Positions 1 through 8,171 of a DNA stretch of 64,000 bases are shown one piece after another. The first letter of the stretch is position 1. Each line of letters starts with the position of its first letter. The stretch is from CFX2 sp014338005 (lineage in GTDB: Bacteria; Chloroflexota; Anaerolineae; Aggregatilineales; Phototrophicaceae): assembly GCA_030263555.1 (NCBI GenBank), contig SZPE01000003.1, positions 52,457 to 116,456 of the forward strand, in the 5' to 3' direction. The translations under genes and the position numbers were made by a program. Under the pieces are notes generated by a model. It was not told the DNA's origin. It made no database searches and was given only the letters and a program-made list of their open reading frames with translations.

Positions 1-788
1 CCGCCGTCCAGCGCCAGGGCGATGCCGCGCTCGAAAACGGCCTGGTGCGGCGTCCCAGCGGCGCGATGAAGGCCGCTTGCTCCGGCAGCCAGCGGCAGCA
101 CCGGCGCCAGCGAGCTGGCCGATATAAATATGTCCGAGCCGTTCCGCACCTTCTCGCGCGAGACTACGCCGCCAAACCCAACAAATGCATCCACCTGATC
201 GCGGGCCGCCAAGTCAGAAGCGCCGTCGCCGATCATCAGGCGGCGGCCCGGTTTGCCCGCCGCCAGCGCCCGGATGATGTCCGCTTTGCCGCTGGAAACA
301 GTCAGCGGGCCGTCGTCATAATCCAGGTAGGACTGGCGGGCGCGGGTATCCGGCTGGTAATAACGCCACCAGTCGCCGGAAAGTTCGTTATATTCCAGTT
401 CGACGGCGCGAATATTTTCCGGCAGCACGCCCAGGCGCTTGCCGAAGCCGCGCACCGCCTCCGCCAGCCCGCCGCTGACGATAAAGACCTGCTTGCCCAA
501 AAAACGCAGCGCGGCGATGACGGCCTGTGCGTCCGGCACCAGCGTTTCCCAGTAGCGTTCTTCGATGGCCTTAAGCTGGCCGCGCGTGGGACGGATGGCG
601 CGCAGCCGTTTGCCGTACACTTCGGCCAGGTCGAGATCGCCGTTCATGGCTTTTTCGGTCAGCACGCCGACGCGCCATTCCTTACCTTTCAACCGGGCCA
701 GTTCGTCAATGCCCTCAATGGCGGAGAGGGTGCTGTCGCAGTCAAAGAAGATCAGATCAAAACTCGTCCAGCGAACGTCGTTGACCAA
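1..788 (-). CDS. Phosphoserine-phosphatase-like HAD hydrolase (3' end beyond window)
   Basis: The minus strand is open from a TTG at 788 to the window start, with a GAGGAGG ribosome site 9 bases upstream of the TTG. The protein carries the HAD-IB phosphatase motifs in order: DCDST at residues 16-20 (nucleophile aspartate), FIVSGG (motif II), a lysine in SSGKADII (motif III) and MIGDGASDLAA (motif IV). This is the pattern of SerB-type phosphoserine phosphatases, cytosolic enzymes that release phosphate from phosphoserine in the last step of serine synthesis. About 262 residues are visible, longer than the usual 210-230 for SerB, and the C-terminus lies outside the window. No serA or serC is next to it, so another small phosphorylated substrate is possible. 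Confidence 0.8.
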   Translation of the reverse strand, partial: MVNDVRWTSFDLIFFDCDSTLSAIEGIDELARLKGKEWRVGVLTEKAMNGDLDLAEVYGKRLRAIRPTRGQLKAIEERYWETLVPDAQAVIAALRFLGKQVFIVSGGLAEAVRGFGKRLGVLPENIRAVELEYNELSGDWWRYYQPDTRARQSYLDYDDGPLTVSSGKADIIRALAAGKPGRRLMIGDGASDLAARDQVDAFVGFGGVVSREKVRNGSDIFISASSLAPVLPLAAGASGLHRAAGTPHQAVFERGIALALDG

Positions 789-904
789 AGGCGCATGGCC
801 TCCTCACTCATTCAGACGGGGCGATTGTACTCTTTTGAACGGACTTTGTGAACGGAAAACAGCGGTCTGGCATCAATCTACCGCCGCCGGTTTGCGGATT
901 CCTA

Positions 905-2470
905 TCATGGCGGCGTTTCCAGCGCGGAGACGGCCTGTTCGGCGGCGGGCAGAAAAACCACCGTATAGTGCCGGTAAGCGTCGGCGGCAGTGAGCGCCAG
1001 CGCCGCCAGCAGCAGCCACAGCGCCAGCGCCGCGCCCAGGCTGCCGAGCCGCCGGACGAGCATCCGAGCGAGGAAGGCCGCGCCGTAAGCAGCGAAAAAC
1101 AGCGCCGCCGGCAGCGCCAGCGCCGCCCGCTGCGCGTCCGGGTAAGTAGCTGCCAGCGCCGATGGCAGCAGGCCGAAAACCAGCGCGAGCAGCGGCAGGC
1201 CGCCTGACCAGCGCCGCGCGCCGCGTATCCGAACCGCCCAGGCCAGCAGGCCGAAAACAAACAGCGCGGCCAGCGGCGGCGACAGCACCGGACGGTTGAA
1301 AATACCGTGCAGCGGGTTCGGGTCGCCGGTCAGGTTGAACAGCAGCAGCGAAGCCGCCAGCGAGTCGAGCAGCGCCAGCGCCGGGCTGAGGCCATCAGCG
1401 GTCTGCGATAGGCTGTTGGCGGCAAGCGCCGAATCCGTCACCAGCCAGAACGGCAGCGCCAGCACCAGCGCCGCGCCCACGCCCAGAACCACTTGCAGCC
1501 GGGAAAAACGGTTTTCCAGCAGGTACAGCAGATTAAAAGCCGGCACCAGCAGCGCCAGCGCGCCGAACAGCGGCGACACCAGCCACGTCACCAGAATCAG
1601 CAGCGCGAACGCGCCTATGACGCTCGCCAGCGGTATATTTCTGAGTGCGGCGCTGGCCGTGAACCCGTTCACCAGCGCCGTCACCAGCAGCGCGGCGAAA
1701 AAAGCCAGCGCCGCGTAAATGTCGCCGGTCTTGACCAGCGCCAGCGGCCAGCCCGACACGACCAGAAACCCGGCGGCCAGCAAACCGGCCAGGTTTAACC
1801 CCGCCCATCGGCCCGTTATACCCGCCTCAAACCGGCTGACCAGAAGATAGGTGGCCGGGATGAGCAGGACTGCGAACAACGCGCCCCAGTCCACTTGGGT
1901 TTGCGCCCGCAAATACTCGAACAGAAAGGCCGAGTCGCGCTGCGTTATTTCGGCGGGCAGCGTGGGCGGGTTGGGGAACAAGCCCGGCGTCATGGTGGCG
2001 ATGACCATCAAGACCAGCAGCGCCGCCATGCCCCACACGCCGCCCCAGGACGCGGCGAACGGAGGTGAACCCGCTTTGTTTTCACCGTTTTCGCCGCGTG
2101 TTTCGATGGCGGAAAGTGGAAAAGATCGCAGCGCGGGCAGCAGCAGCGCCAGCCCGCCGATATACAGCAGCAGCGGCAAAACCGGCTGGCGCGACTCCAG
2201 CAGCTGCGCCTGGGCCAGCGTCCAGCCGGCCAGCCCCAGCGCCGCCGCCAGCGGGGACAGGGCGGCCAGCCGCGCCAGAACGGGCCGCACGCGTTCCGGT
2301 TGCAATTGTGCCGGAAGCTCGGCGGCCAAAACCGGCATTTCGGCTTTTTGCTCCGGCGGGAGGGTTTCAGCCGCCGCCGGCTGCCGCCGCCGCGCGAAGC
2401 GATAGCCTACCATGCCCAGCAGCGCCGCCCCCGCTGCCAGCAGTCCCGCGCCGATCTGATGTTTTTTCAC
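905..2470 (-). CDS. Multi-pass membrane protein resembling the C-terminal part of GT39-type glycosyltransferases
   Basis: A 521-residue, very hydrophobic protein with roughly 11-13 predicted membrane segments and a GTG start preceded by GGCAGG. A stretch around residues 375-410 (LTGDPNPLHGIFNRP) resembles the loop found late in bacterial GT39/PMT-family lipid-linked sugar transferases. The N-terminal part lacks the acidic first-loop motif expected of a catalytic PMT domain and instead has one helix followed by a charged proline-rich linker. It may be a degenerate or regulatory member of that family. It is transcribed towards the phosphatase gene with a gap of 116 bases. Membrane location is certain; function is not recognised. 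Confidence 0.6.
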   Translation of the reverse strand: MKKHQIGAGLLAAGAALLGMVGYRFARRRQPAAAETLPPEQKAEMPVLAAELPAQLQPERVRPVLARLAALSPLAAALGLAGWTLAQAQLLESRQPVLPLLLYIGGLALLLPALRSFPLSAIETRGENGENKAGSPPFAASWGGVWGMAALLVLMVIATMTPGLFPNPPTLPAEITQRDSAFLFEYLRAQTQVDWGALFAVLLIPATYLLVSRFEAGITGRWAGLNLAGLLAAGFLVVSGWPLALVKTGDIYAALAFFAALLVTALVNGFTASAALRNIPLASVIGAFALLILVTWLVSPLFGALALLVPAFNLLYLLENRFSRLQVVLGVGAALVLALPFWLVTDSALAANSLSQTADGLSPALALLDSLAASLLLFNLTGDPNPLHGIFNRPVLSPPLAALFVFGLLAWAVRIRGARRWSGGLPLLALVFGLLPSALAATYPDAQRAALALPAALFFAAYGAAFLARMLVRRLGSLGAALALWLLLAALALTAADAYRHYTVVFLPAAEQAVSALETPP

Positions 2471-2492
2471 CCTGCCGACATCCCCCTGAAAT

Positions 2493-2590
2493 GAGTTCTG
2501 AGTTTCGAGTTCTCAGTGAAAACCAGAAGTCAACGTAAAGATGTAAAGGGAAGGATACTTTTCTTCGTGCCTTCGCGCCTTTGCATTATG
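2493..2590. repeat. Intergenic degenerate short repeats
   Basis: The 302-base space between the membrane protein and the TetR gene holds two low-complexity stretches. One is a run built on gagttctgag-like units (2493-2530). The other is a ttcgcgcctttgc-like stretch (about 2555-2586). Related stretches recur in other gaps of this window, at about 8046, 10644, 44817, 54376 and 59592. No gene is visible here; the rest of the gap is the TetR promoter region. Confidence 0.5.
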
Positions 2591-2700
2591 TTTTTAAAGT
2601 GTTTTTGACCCATACTTTATTATCGCCGATTTAGGCGTTTTCGCACGTTTAGCAGACGGTCAAAATGCCCACCCAATCGTGAGATTTCGATCAGCGCAGC

Positions 2701-2746
2701 TTGACAAGGCTCTTGTAACCCTGGTAATCTAATCATGATTAGATTA
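2701..2746 (+). promoter_or_regulatory. Promoter with perfect palindromic operator for the TetR/beta-oxidation cluster
   Basis: TTGACA at 2701-2706 is a consensus -35 box. A perfect 22-bp palindrome lies at 2725-2746 (arms TAATCTAATCA and TGATTAGATTA) exactly where a -10 box would sit, 18 bases downstream. The TetR gene starts 27 bases later. Size, symmetry and position are those of a TetR-family operator that would block polymerase, so autoregulation and control of the downstream fatty-acid genes are likely. The palindrome is seen directly; the regulator-operator pairing is inferred. Confidence 0.7.
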
Positions 2747-2772
2747 TTTTTACCCGGAGAGGGCAGCCTTCG

Positions 2773-3405
2773 TTGGCGCGCAAACCTGCTGACCAATCGG
2801 TAAATAAAGAAGATATTTTGCTGGCAGCGGCGGACGTATTGCAGCGCAATGGTTACGAATCCACCACCATGAAGGACATCGCCGCTGAGGTTAACCTGAC
2901 GGCGGCCAGCCTGTACCACCATTTTCGTAATAAAGACGCGTTGCTTCTGGCCGTCCTGGAAGCCGGAATTGACCACATCCTCGGCCAGATCGAGCCGATT
3001 GCCGCCTCCAATTATCCCGCCGATCATAAACTGCGCCTGATGATTCATGCCCACGTCACCGGCCTGACGGATAATACGGCGGTGGGCGCGGCGATGGTGT
3101 TCGAGATCAAGTCGCTGGTGAGCGTGAAAACCGCGCCGGACGATGGCCGCGACCCCGAGGTGGCCGAACGCCGCCGGGCTTTCATCGCCCGCCGTGACCA
3201 ATTTGAGCGGCTTTTCCGCGCGGTCATTCAGGAAGGCATTGAACGCGGCCTTTTCTGCCCGGTGGATGTGCCGATTTTCGTCAAAACGCTGCTGGGCGCG
3301 CAAAACTGGGTCGGCGTCTGGTATCGCCCGGATGGGCGGCTGAACGGGGACGAAATCGCCGACCGGATGGCCGATACGTTTTTGCGGGCGCTTCAACCGG
3401 CCTGA
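2773..3405 (+). CDS. TetR/AcrR-family transcriptional regulator
   Basis: A 210-residue regulator of typical TetR length. The helix-turn-helix is at about residues 12-58, with the family signature TMKDIAAEVNLTAASLYHHF, followed by an all-helical ligand-binding domain. It starts at TTG with a GGAGAGGG ribosome site 13 bases upstream. It is the first gene of a same-strand series encoding a ketoacyl reductase and a full beta-oxidation set, so the ligand is probably an acyl-CoA or fatty acid, as for FadR/PsrA-like TetR proteins. The perfect palindrome immediately upstream is its likely binding site. Confidence 0.88.
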   Translation: MARKPADQSVNKEDILLAAADVLQRNGYESTTMKDIAAEVNLTAASLYHHFRNKDALLLAVLEAGIDHILGQIEPIAASNYPADHKLRLMIHAHVTGLTDNTAVGAAMVFEIKSLVSVKTAPDDGRDPEVAERRRAFIARRDQFERLFRAVIQEGIERGLFCPVDVPIFVKTLLGAQNWVGVWYRPDGRLNGDEIADRMADTFLRALQPA

Positions 3406-3466
3406 AAAGCAGGCGGCGGCGCTGCCCGTGCCGGGTTTTTATTAAAACCGAAAAGGATAAACGGCT

Positions 3467-4288
3467 GTGAACTTACTCGAAAATAAAGTGGCTCTCATCA
3501 CCGGCAGCGGGCGCGGCATCGGCGCGGCGGCGGCCAAGCTGTACGGCCAGCACGGCGCGAAGGTGGTCGTGACCGACATTGACCCCGTCCCGGCGGAGGA
3601 AACCGCCGGCTCGATCAAAGCGGCGGGCGGCCAGGCGCTGGCGGTCGCCGCCGACGTGACCAAAGCCGCCGACATCGAAAACCTGATCGGGCAGACCGTT
3701 CAGACCTTCGGTGGGCTGGATATTCTGGTGAACAACGCCGGCTATACCTGGGACGGTATGATCCACAAGATGACCGACGAACAGTGGGAAGCCATCATTG
3801 GCGTGCATCTGACCGCGCCTTTCCGCATCATCCGGGCTGCCGTCCCCTACATGCGCGACATCGCCAAAAAAGAAAAGGACGAAACCGGCCAGGCCCAGGC
3901 GCGTAAAATCATCAACGTCAGCAGCACGTCCGGCACGCGCGGCAATATCGGCCAGGCCAACTACGCGGCGGCCAAGATGGGCATCGTCGGGCTGACGCGC
4001 ACGCTGGCGAAAGAGTGGGCCGCCTTTAACATTCAGGTGAACGCCGTCGCCTTCGGGTATATCGAAACGCGCCTGACGCAGCCGGACGAACTGGGCGACT
4101 TCACCGAACGCGAAGGGCAGCGCATCAAACTGGGCATCCCTGACCGCATCCGGCAGGCGGTCATCGCCGGTATCCCGATGGGCCGCCCCGGTACGGCGGA
4201 CGAAGCCGCCGGGCCGCTGCTGTTTTTCGCCAGCGAGCTGTCGAACTACGTCTCCGGGCAGGTGTTGGAAGTCGCGGGCGGCATGTGA
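3467..4288 (+). CDS. FabG-like short-chain dehydrogenase/reductase (3-oxoacyl reductase)
   Basis: A 273-residue classical SDR with the nucleotide-binding motif TGSGRGIG at residues 12-19, NNAG near residue 90, and the catalytic Ser-Tyr-Lys set (serine in NVSSTSG, then YAAAK). It probably reduces a 3-oxoacyl-CoA/ACP or oxidises a 3-hydroxyacyl-CoA with NAD(P)H. The start is GTG after an AAAAGGA ribosome site. It is 62 bases downstream of the TetR gene and upstream of the acyl-CoA dehydrogenases. A loop rich in lysine and glutamate precedes the catalytic serine, and the C-terminal region is longer than in plain FabG, closer to FabG4/HSD-type members. Confidence 0.85.
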   Translation: MNLLENKVALITGSGRGIGAAAAKLYGQHGAKVVVTDIDPVPAEETAGSIKAAGGQALAVAADVTKAADIENLIGQTVQTFGGLDILVNNAGYTWDGMIHKMTDEQWEAIIGVHLTAPFRIIRAAVPYMRDIAKKEKDETGQAQARKIINVSSTSGTRGNIGQANYAAAKMGIVGLTRTLAKEWAAFNIQVNAVAFGYIETRLTQPDELGDFTEREGQRIKLGIPDRIRQAVIAGIPMGRPGTADEAAGPLLFFASELSNYVSGQVLEVAGGM

Positions 4289-4341
4289 ACCGGCGCGGCT
4301 TTTCGAACGGCAGTGATGGAGGTTGAGGGCGCAGACGCCGA

Positions 4342-5538
4342 ATGTCGGACGTATTCGTTTCCTACTCGCGTGTGGATAAGGATTTTGTCCGGCGGCTGGT
4401 GATCGCCCTGGCCGACCGTGATTATGATGTGTGGGTGGATTTTGAGGATATTCCGTTTGGGGCGGACTGGTGGGAGGAAATTCGCAGCGGCATTGAGTCC
4501 GCCAATACCGTCCTGTTCATCATCAGCCCGGACTCGCTGGAGTCAGAATACTGCGGGCTGGAAGTAAACTACGCGCTCAAAAACAACAAACGCCTGGTGC
4601 CGATCCTCTACCGGCAGCCTGCCGGCCAGACCGTTCCGCCGCATATCTCGCACATTCAATGGCTGGACTTCAGCGACCCGGCGCGGTTTGACCGGGGTGC
4701 GTCGGAACTGGTCGAAACGCTCCAGACCGATCTGGAAGCCGTCCGCCGCCATACCCGGCTGCTGGTGCGCGCCAGGGAGTGGGAGAACAACGGCCACAGC
4801 CACAGCCTGCTGCTGCGCGGCGAGCCGCTGGAGGAGGCCGAAAGCCTGCTCGACGGCCTGCCGCTGACCGACTTGCAGCGCGAATATATCGCGGCCAGCC
4901 GCCAGGCCGACCTGCGACGGCAGATGCTCGACCGCTTCGCCTGGGCGTTCGCCGGTGGGCTGCTGACGATTGCCTTCTGGGCGTTTTCCACTTTTCGCAG
5001 CGACGTGCTTATCACGCCGGTACGCATCATCTATACCATCGCGTTGGGGCAGACGTTCGGGCTGTGCCTGGGGGCGATGGCCGTCCTGACCGGCGAACTG
5101 CCGCAGGGGCTTCAGCTGTGGCTGCCGGCGCGCGCGCCGGGGCGCGTGGTGTTGTGCCTGCTACTGGGCGTGCTGGCCTGGGGCAGCTACCGCTGGTTTC
5201 TAGAAAATCTGGCGCTAACGCCGCAGGACTTAAACGCGCTGCTGCTGGGTGGGGCGGGGCTGGCGGGGGGCTTCATCGTGCGGCTGCTGCTGCGCCCGCC
5301 GGGCTGGCTGGCGGCGCTGCTGACGGCGGTTTTTACTTTTGTGCCGATCATCATCACTTACGACAGTTTTTTTGCCGACACAGGCGGTTTTGTACCCCTG
5401 ATCTTTTTCGACTTCCGCGACCAGTTGTTTTCGATTGCGATACCGATGGTCGCGCTGCTGGCGGTCGGCGCGAACGCGCACGCGCTCTACCGGCAGGCGC
5501 GGCAATTTTTCCACCGGATGACCCCACATGAAGGATGA
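4342..5538 (+). CDS. TIR-domain protein with C-terminal membrane domain
   Basis: A 398-residue protein. Residues 1-130 form a TIR domain: DVFVSYSRVDKDFV at the first strand, the BB-loop region WVDFEDIPFGADWW, and SPDSLESEYCGLEV, which places Glu74 where the NAD-cleaving TIR enzymes keep their catalytic glutamate. A helical linker to about residue 195 leads to roughly six or seven membrane helices. TIR domains act either as NADases or as assembly modules. The gene is embedded in a beta-oxidation cluster, and its stop overlaps an upstream ATG of the next frame. No immune effector or toxin partner is adjacent. The domain is certain; the role is unknown. Confidence 0.85.
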   Translation: MSDVFVSYSRVDKDFVRRLVIALADRDYDVWVDFEDIPFGADWWEEIRSGIESANTVLFIISPDSLESEYCGLEVNYALKNNKRLVPILYRQPAGQTVPPHISHIQWLDFSDPARFDRGASELVETLQTDLEAVRRHTRLLVRAREWENNGHSHSLLLRGEPLEEAESLLDGLPLTDLQREYIAASRQADLRRQMLDRFAWAFAGGLLTIAFWAFSTFRSDVLITPVRIIYTIALGQTFGLCLGAMAVLTGELPQGLQLWLPARAPGRVVLCLLLGVLAWGSYRWFLENLALTPQDLNALLLGGAGLAGGFIVRLLLRPPGWLAALLTAVFTFVPIIITYDSFFADTGGFVPLIFFDFRDQLFSIAIPMVALLAVGANAHALYRQARQFFHRMTPHEG

Positions 5539-5546
5539 GGAAGGAT

Positions 5547-6644
5547 ATGGTTTCATTCACCCCTACCGAAGAACAACAACTGCTGCTTGATACGATTCGC
5601 CGATATGCCGTCAACGACGTGCGGGCAGCGGCGCATGATGCCGACGAGTCCGGCCAAATTCCGCCGGAACTGACCCGCACCGGCTGGCAGATCGGCCTCG
5701 TGCCGTCCGCCATCCCGGAAGAACTGGGCGGTTTTGGCGAGATGAGCGCCCTCACCGGCGTGCTGGCCGCCGAGGAACTGGCCTTTGGCGACCTGGCCGT
5801 CGCTTTGCAGGTGATGTCCCCGGCCCTGTTTGCTTACCCGGTTTCGCTGTATGGCACGGCGGAGCAGCGGGAAAACCTGCTGCCGGCCTTCCTGGAGGAG
5901 CAGTTTTTCCCGGCGACGGCGGCGCTGCTCGAACCCGGTATCGGTTTCGACCCCTTCGATTTGCAGACGGTCGCTTCGGCCAGCAACGGCAGTGTTTGCC
6001 TGAACGGCAGCAAAGCCTACGTGCCGCTGGCGGAAGATGCCCGGCTGATGCTGGTTTATGCCCGCAATGCCGAGTCCGGGGATGTGGACGCTTACATCGT
6101 GGAAAAAGGCGCTGCCGGCGTGCAGATCGAAAAACGCGAGCTGATGATGGGTCTGCGCGCCCTGCCGACCTACCGCGTCCACTTCGTTAACGTGGAGATT
6201 GAGGCGGCGGCGCGGCTGGGCGGCGCGGCCGGCAGCGATTTTAACGCCCTGCTCAATCGCAGCCAGGTGGCGCTGGCGGCGATGGCCGTTGGCGTGGCGC
6301 GGGCGTCGTTCGAGTACGCGCGCGATTACGCCAAACAGCGCGTGCAGTTCGGCAAACCCATCGCCCAGAACCAGTCCATCGCCTTCATGCTGGCGGAGAT
6401 GGCGATTGAGATTGACGCGGTGCGGCTGCTGGCGTGGGAAGCCGCCTGGAAGCTCGACCGGGGCGAAGATGCCACCCGCGAAGCCTACCTTGCTAAACAA
6501 TATGCCGACAAAATGGTGCTGCAAGTGGCCGACAACGGCCTGCAAATCCTGGGTGGTTACGGCTTCATCCGCGAATACCCGGTCGAACGCTGGCTGCGGA
6601 ACGGGCGTGGTTTCCCCACCTTTACCGGCATGGCGATGGTGTAG
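5547..6644 (+). CDS. Acyl-CoA dehydrogenase family protein, C-terminal catalytic glutamate not conserved
   Basis: A 365-residue FAD-dependent acyl-CoA dehydrogenase-type protein. The chosen ATG at 5547 has GAGGAAGG just upstream; an in-frame ATG at 5535 overlaps the TIR stop. Recognisable parts are the N-terminal helical domain, the middle beta domain, and a C-terminal domain with the flavin-contact motif ILGGYGFIREYPVERWLRN. The protein ends soon after, reading FTG where most family members have YEGT with the catalytic glutamate. The helix-G glutamate used by isovaleryl-CoA dehydrogenases is not evident either. It may pair with the next gene's product or catalyse a variant reaction. Confidence 0.85.
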   Translation: MVSFTPTEEQQLLLDTIRRYAVNDVRAAAHDADESGQIPPELTRTGWQIGLVPSAIPEELGGFGEMSALTGVLAAEELAFGDLAVALQVMSPALFAYPVSLYGTAEQRENLLPAFLEEQFFPATAALLEPGIGFDPFDLQTVASASNGSVCLNGSKAYVPLAEDARLMLVYARNAESGDVDAYIVEKGAAGVQIEKRELMMGLRALPTYRVHFVNVEIEAAARLGGAAGSDFNALLNRSQVALAAMAVGVARASFEYARDYAKQRVQFGKPIAQNQSIAFMLAEMAIEIDAVRLLAWEAAWKLDRGEDATREAYLAKQYADKMVLQVADNGLQILGGYGFIREYPVERWLRNGRGFPTFTGMAMV

Positions 6645-6647
6645 TCT

Positions 6648-6718
6648 CCAGTTCCCAGATACCGGTTTCCAGCTTTTCTGGTGGTTGGTAGCTGGCAGCC
6701 GGCTGCCCTGTATTAACT
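6648..6718. repeat. Degenerate ccagttccc/gccggctg-type short repeat
   Basis: The gap between the two acyl-CoA dehydrogenase genes holds a run of near-repeats (tccagttccca, tttccagc, ggtggttggtagctggcagcc). The same vocabulary returns at 49826-49880. It carries no coding signal. The next gene's ribosome site lies beyond it. Confidence 0.4.
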
Positions 6719-6747
6719 GAGGTCGAATGTAAAGCGAGATAAAAGCA

Positions 6748-8022
6748 ATGGCAATCAGCTTTGAAATCCCCGAATTTGTGCAGCAGATGGCGCAGATGGC
6801 CGGTTTTATGGCGCAGACTTACATGCGCCCCCATGCGCGCCGGCTGGACGAAAACGAACATGAACGCCCGAAGGAATTTGTCGAGGCCATGTGGCCGATT
6901 TTGCGCGACCAGCAGAAGGCCACGCTCGACAAACTGACCGCGCCGCCGGCCAACGGCGGGGACAAAGGCGGCGAGCCGAAGAAAAAACGCCCCGGCACGC
7001 GCAACCTGCAGCTGATGTTGATGATCGAACAGTTGGCCTGGGGGGACGCCGGCGTTTACCTGTGCCTGCCGAGCGCCGGCCTGGGCGGTTTCGCCATCGA
7101 GGCGGTCGGCACGACCGAGCAAAAGCTCCGCCTGCTGACGCGCTTCGCCGAAGGTGATCAGCCGGTATGGGGCGCGATGGCGATCACCGAGCCGGGCGCG
7201 GGGTCGGATAACTCGTCCATCGCCACGACGGCGGTTTTCGATGAGGAGCATAACCAGTGGGTCATCAACGGCGAAAAAATCTTCATCACCAGCGGCAAGC
7301 TGGCGCTGGAAGAATCCAACGGCTTGGTGATCGTATGGGCGACGGTGAACAAAGCCGCCGGGCGCGCGGGCATCAAACCGTTTGTGGTGGAAGCCGGCAC
7401 GCCGGGCGTGAGCATCGGCAAGGTGGAGATCAAACACGGCATCCGCGCCAGCGACACGGTTTCGATTGTGTTCAACGACGCGCGCATCCCGGCGGATAAT
7501 ATCCTGGGCAGCCCCGAAGTGCAGGCCAGCAGCGAGGACAAGGGTTTTAAAGGCGCGATGGCGACCTTCGACGCCAGCCGCCCGATTGTGGCTGCCAGCG
7601 CCCTGGGCGTGGGGCGCGCCGCACTGGAGTTCGTTAAAGAAAAACTGGCCGAAAACGGCGTCGAAATCCCCTACACCCTGCCGTACCACAAACTGACCGC
7701 CGTCCAGCGCGACGTGCTGGAGATGGAAGCCCAGTGGAAAGCGGCCTACCTGCTGACGCTGCGTTCGATTGCCATGCTGGACGAAGGGCTGCACAACAGC
7801 CTGGAAGCCTCGATGGCGAAGGTAAAGGCCGCCAAAGCCTGCGCCTGGATCGCGCAGAAGGCCGTCGAGATGCTGGGTATGATGGGTTACAGCCGCGAAT
7901 GGCTGGTCGAAAAGTGGATGCGCGATTCCAAGATCGCGGAAATCTATGAAGGCACGAACCAGATCAACACGCTGATCGTGGCGCGCCGCATCCTGGATTA
8001 CTCGCGGCGGGAACTGGCGTAA
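6748..8022 (+). CDS. Acyl-CoA dehydrogenase
   Basis: A 424-residue acyl-CoA dehydrogenase that introduces the trans-2 double bond into acyl-CoA and passes electrons to ETF. Visible motifs are WGAMAITEPGAGSDNSSI (FAD/substrate domain), the C-terminal GMMGYSREWLVEKWMRD, and IYEGTNQIN with catalytic Glu401. A lysine- and proline-rich insertion near residues 68-90 (PPANGGDKGGEPKKKRPG) separates the N-terminal helices and is unusual. The gene follows the other dehydrogenase after a repeat-filled gap and precedes the hydroxyacyl-CoA dehydrogenase, completing the first beta-oxidation step. Confidence 0.92.
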   Translation: MAISFEIPEFVQQMAQMAGFMAQTYMRPHARRLDENEHERPKEFVEAMWPILRDQQKATLDKLTAPPANGGDKGGEPKKKRPGTRNLQLMLMIEQLAWGDAGVYLCLPSAGLGGFAIEAVGTTEQKLRLLTRFAEGDQPVWGAMAITEPGAGSDNSSIATTAVFDEEHNQWVINGEKIFITSGKLALEESNGLVIVWATVNKAAGRAGIKPFVVEAGTPGVSIGKVEIKHGIRASDTVSIVFNDARIPADNILGSPEVQASSEDKGFKGAMATFDASRPIVAASALGVGRAALEFVKEKLAENGVEIPYTLPYHKLTAVQRDVLEMEAQWKAAYLLTLRSIAMLDEGLHNSLEASMAKVKAAKACAWIAQKAVEMLGMMGYSREWLVEKWMRDSKIAEIYEGTNQINTLIVARRILDYSRRELA

Positions 8023-8045
8023 TGGGCGGCTGAGAACCCCATGAG

Positions 8046-8126
8046 AGCGTAACGCAAAGGCGCAAGGGGGCGAAAGGCGCGCAGTAACCCGTTCTTTGCG
8101 TCTTTGCCCCTTCGCCTCTGTGTGTT
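8046..8126. repeat. Inverted-type ctttgcgtctttgcg repeat
   Basis: A non-coding stretch in the 149-base gap. Its left half contains aacgcaaaggcgcaaggggg and its right half ctttgcgtctttgcccct, so the same motif family appears in opposite orientations. Similar one-sided copies sit near 2555 and 54376. It may form a hairpin between the dehydrogenase and the multifunctional enzyme gene. Function is not known. Confidence 0.45.
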
Positions 8127-8171
8127 GAATCTATTTATCGCGCATCTGGAATTTATTGTTGAGGAGACAAA

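Noticed and set aside
45..851. 268-codon plus-strand open frame at the window start
   Set aside because: The minus strand encodes a HAD phosphatase with all four motifs over the same bases.
3420..3445. Terminator between the first tetR and the reductase gene
   Set aside because: CCCG-TGC-CGGG followed by TTTTT has only a 4-bp stem, and the downstream genes appear to belong to the same unit.
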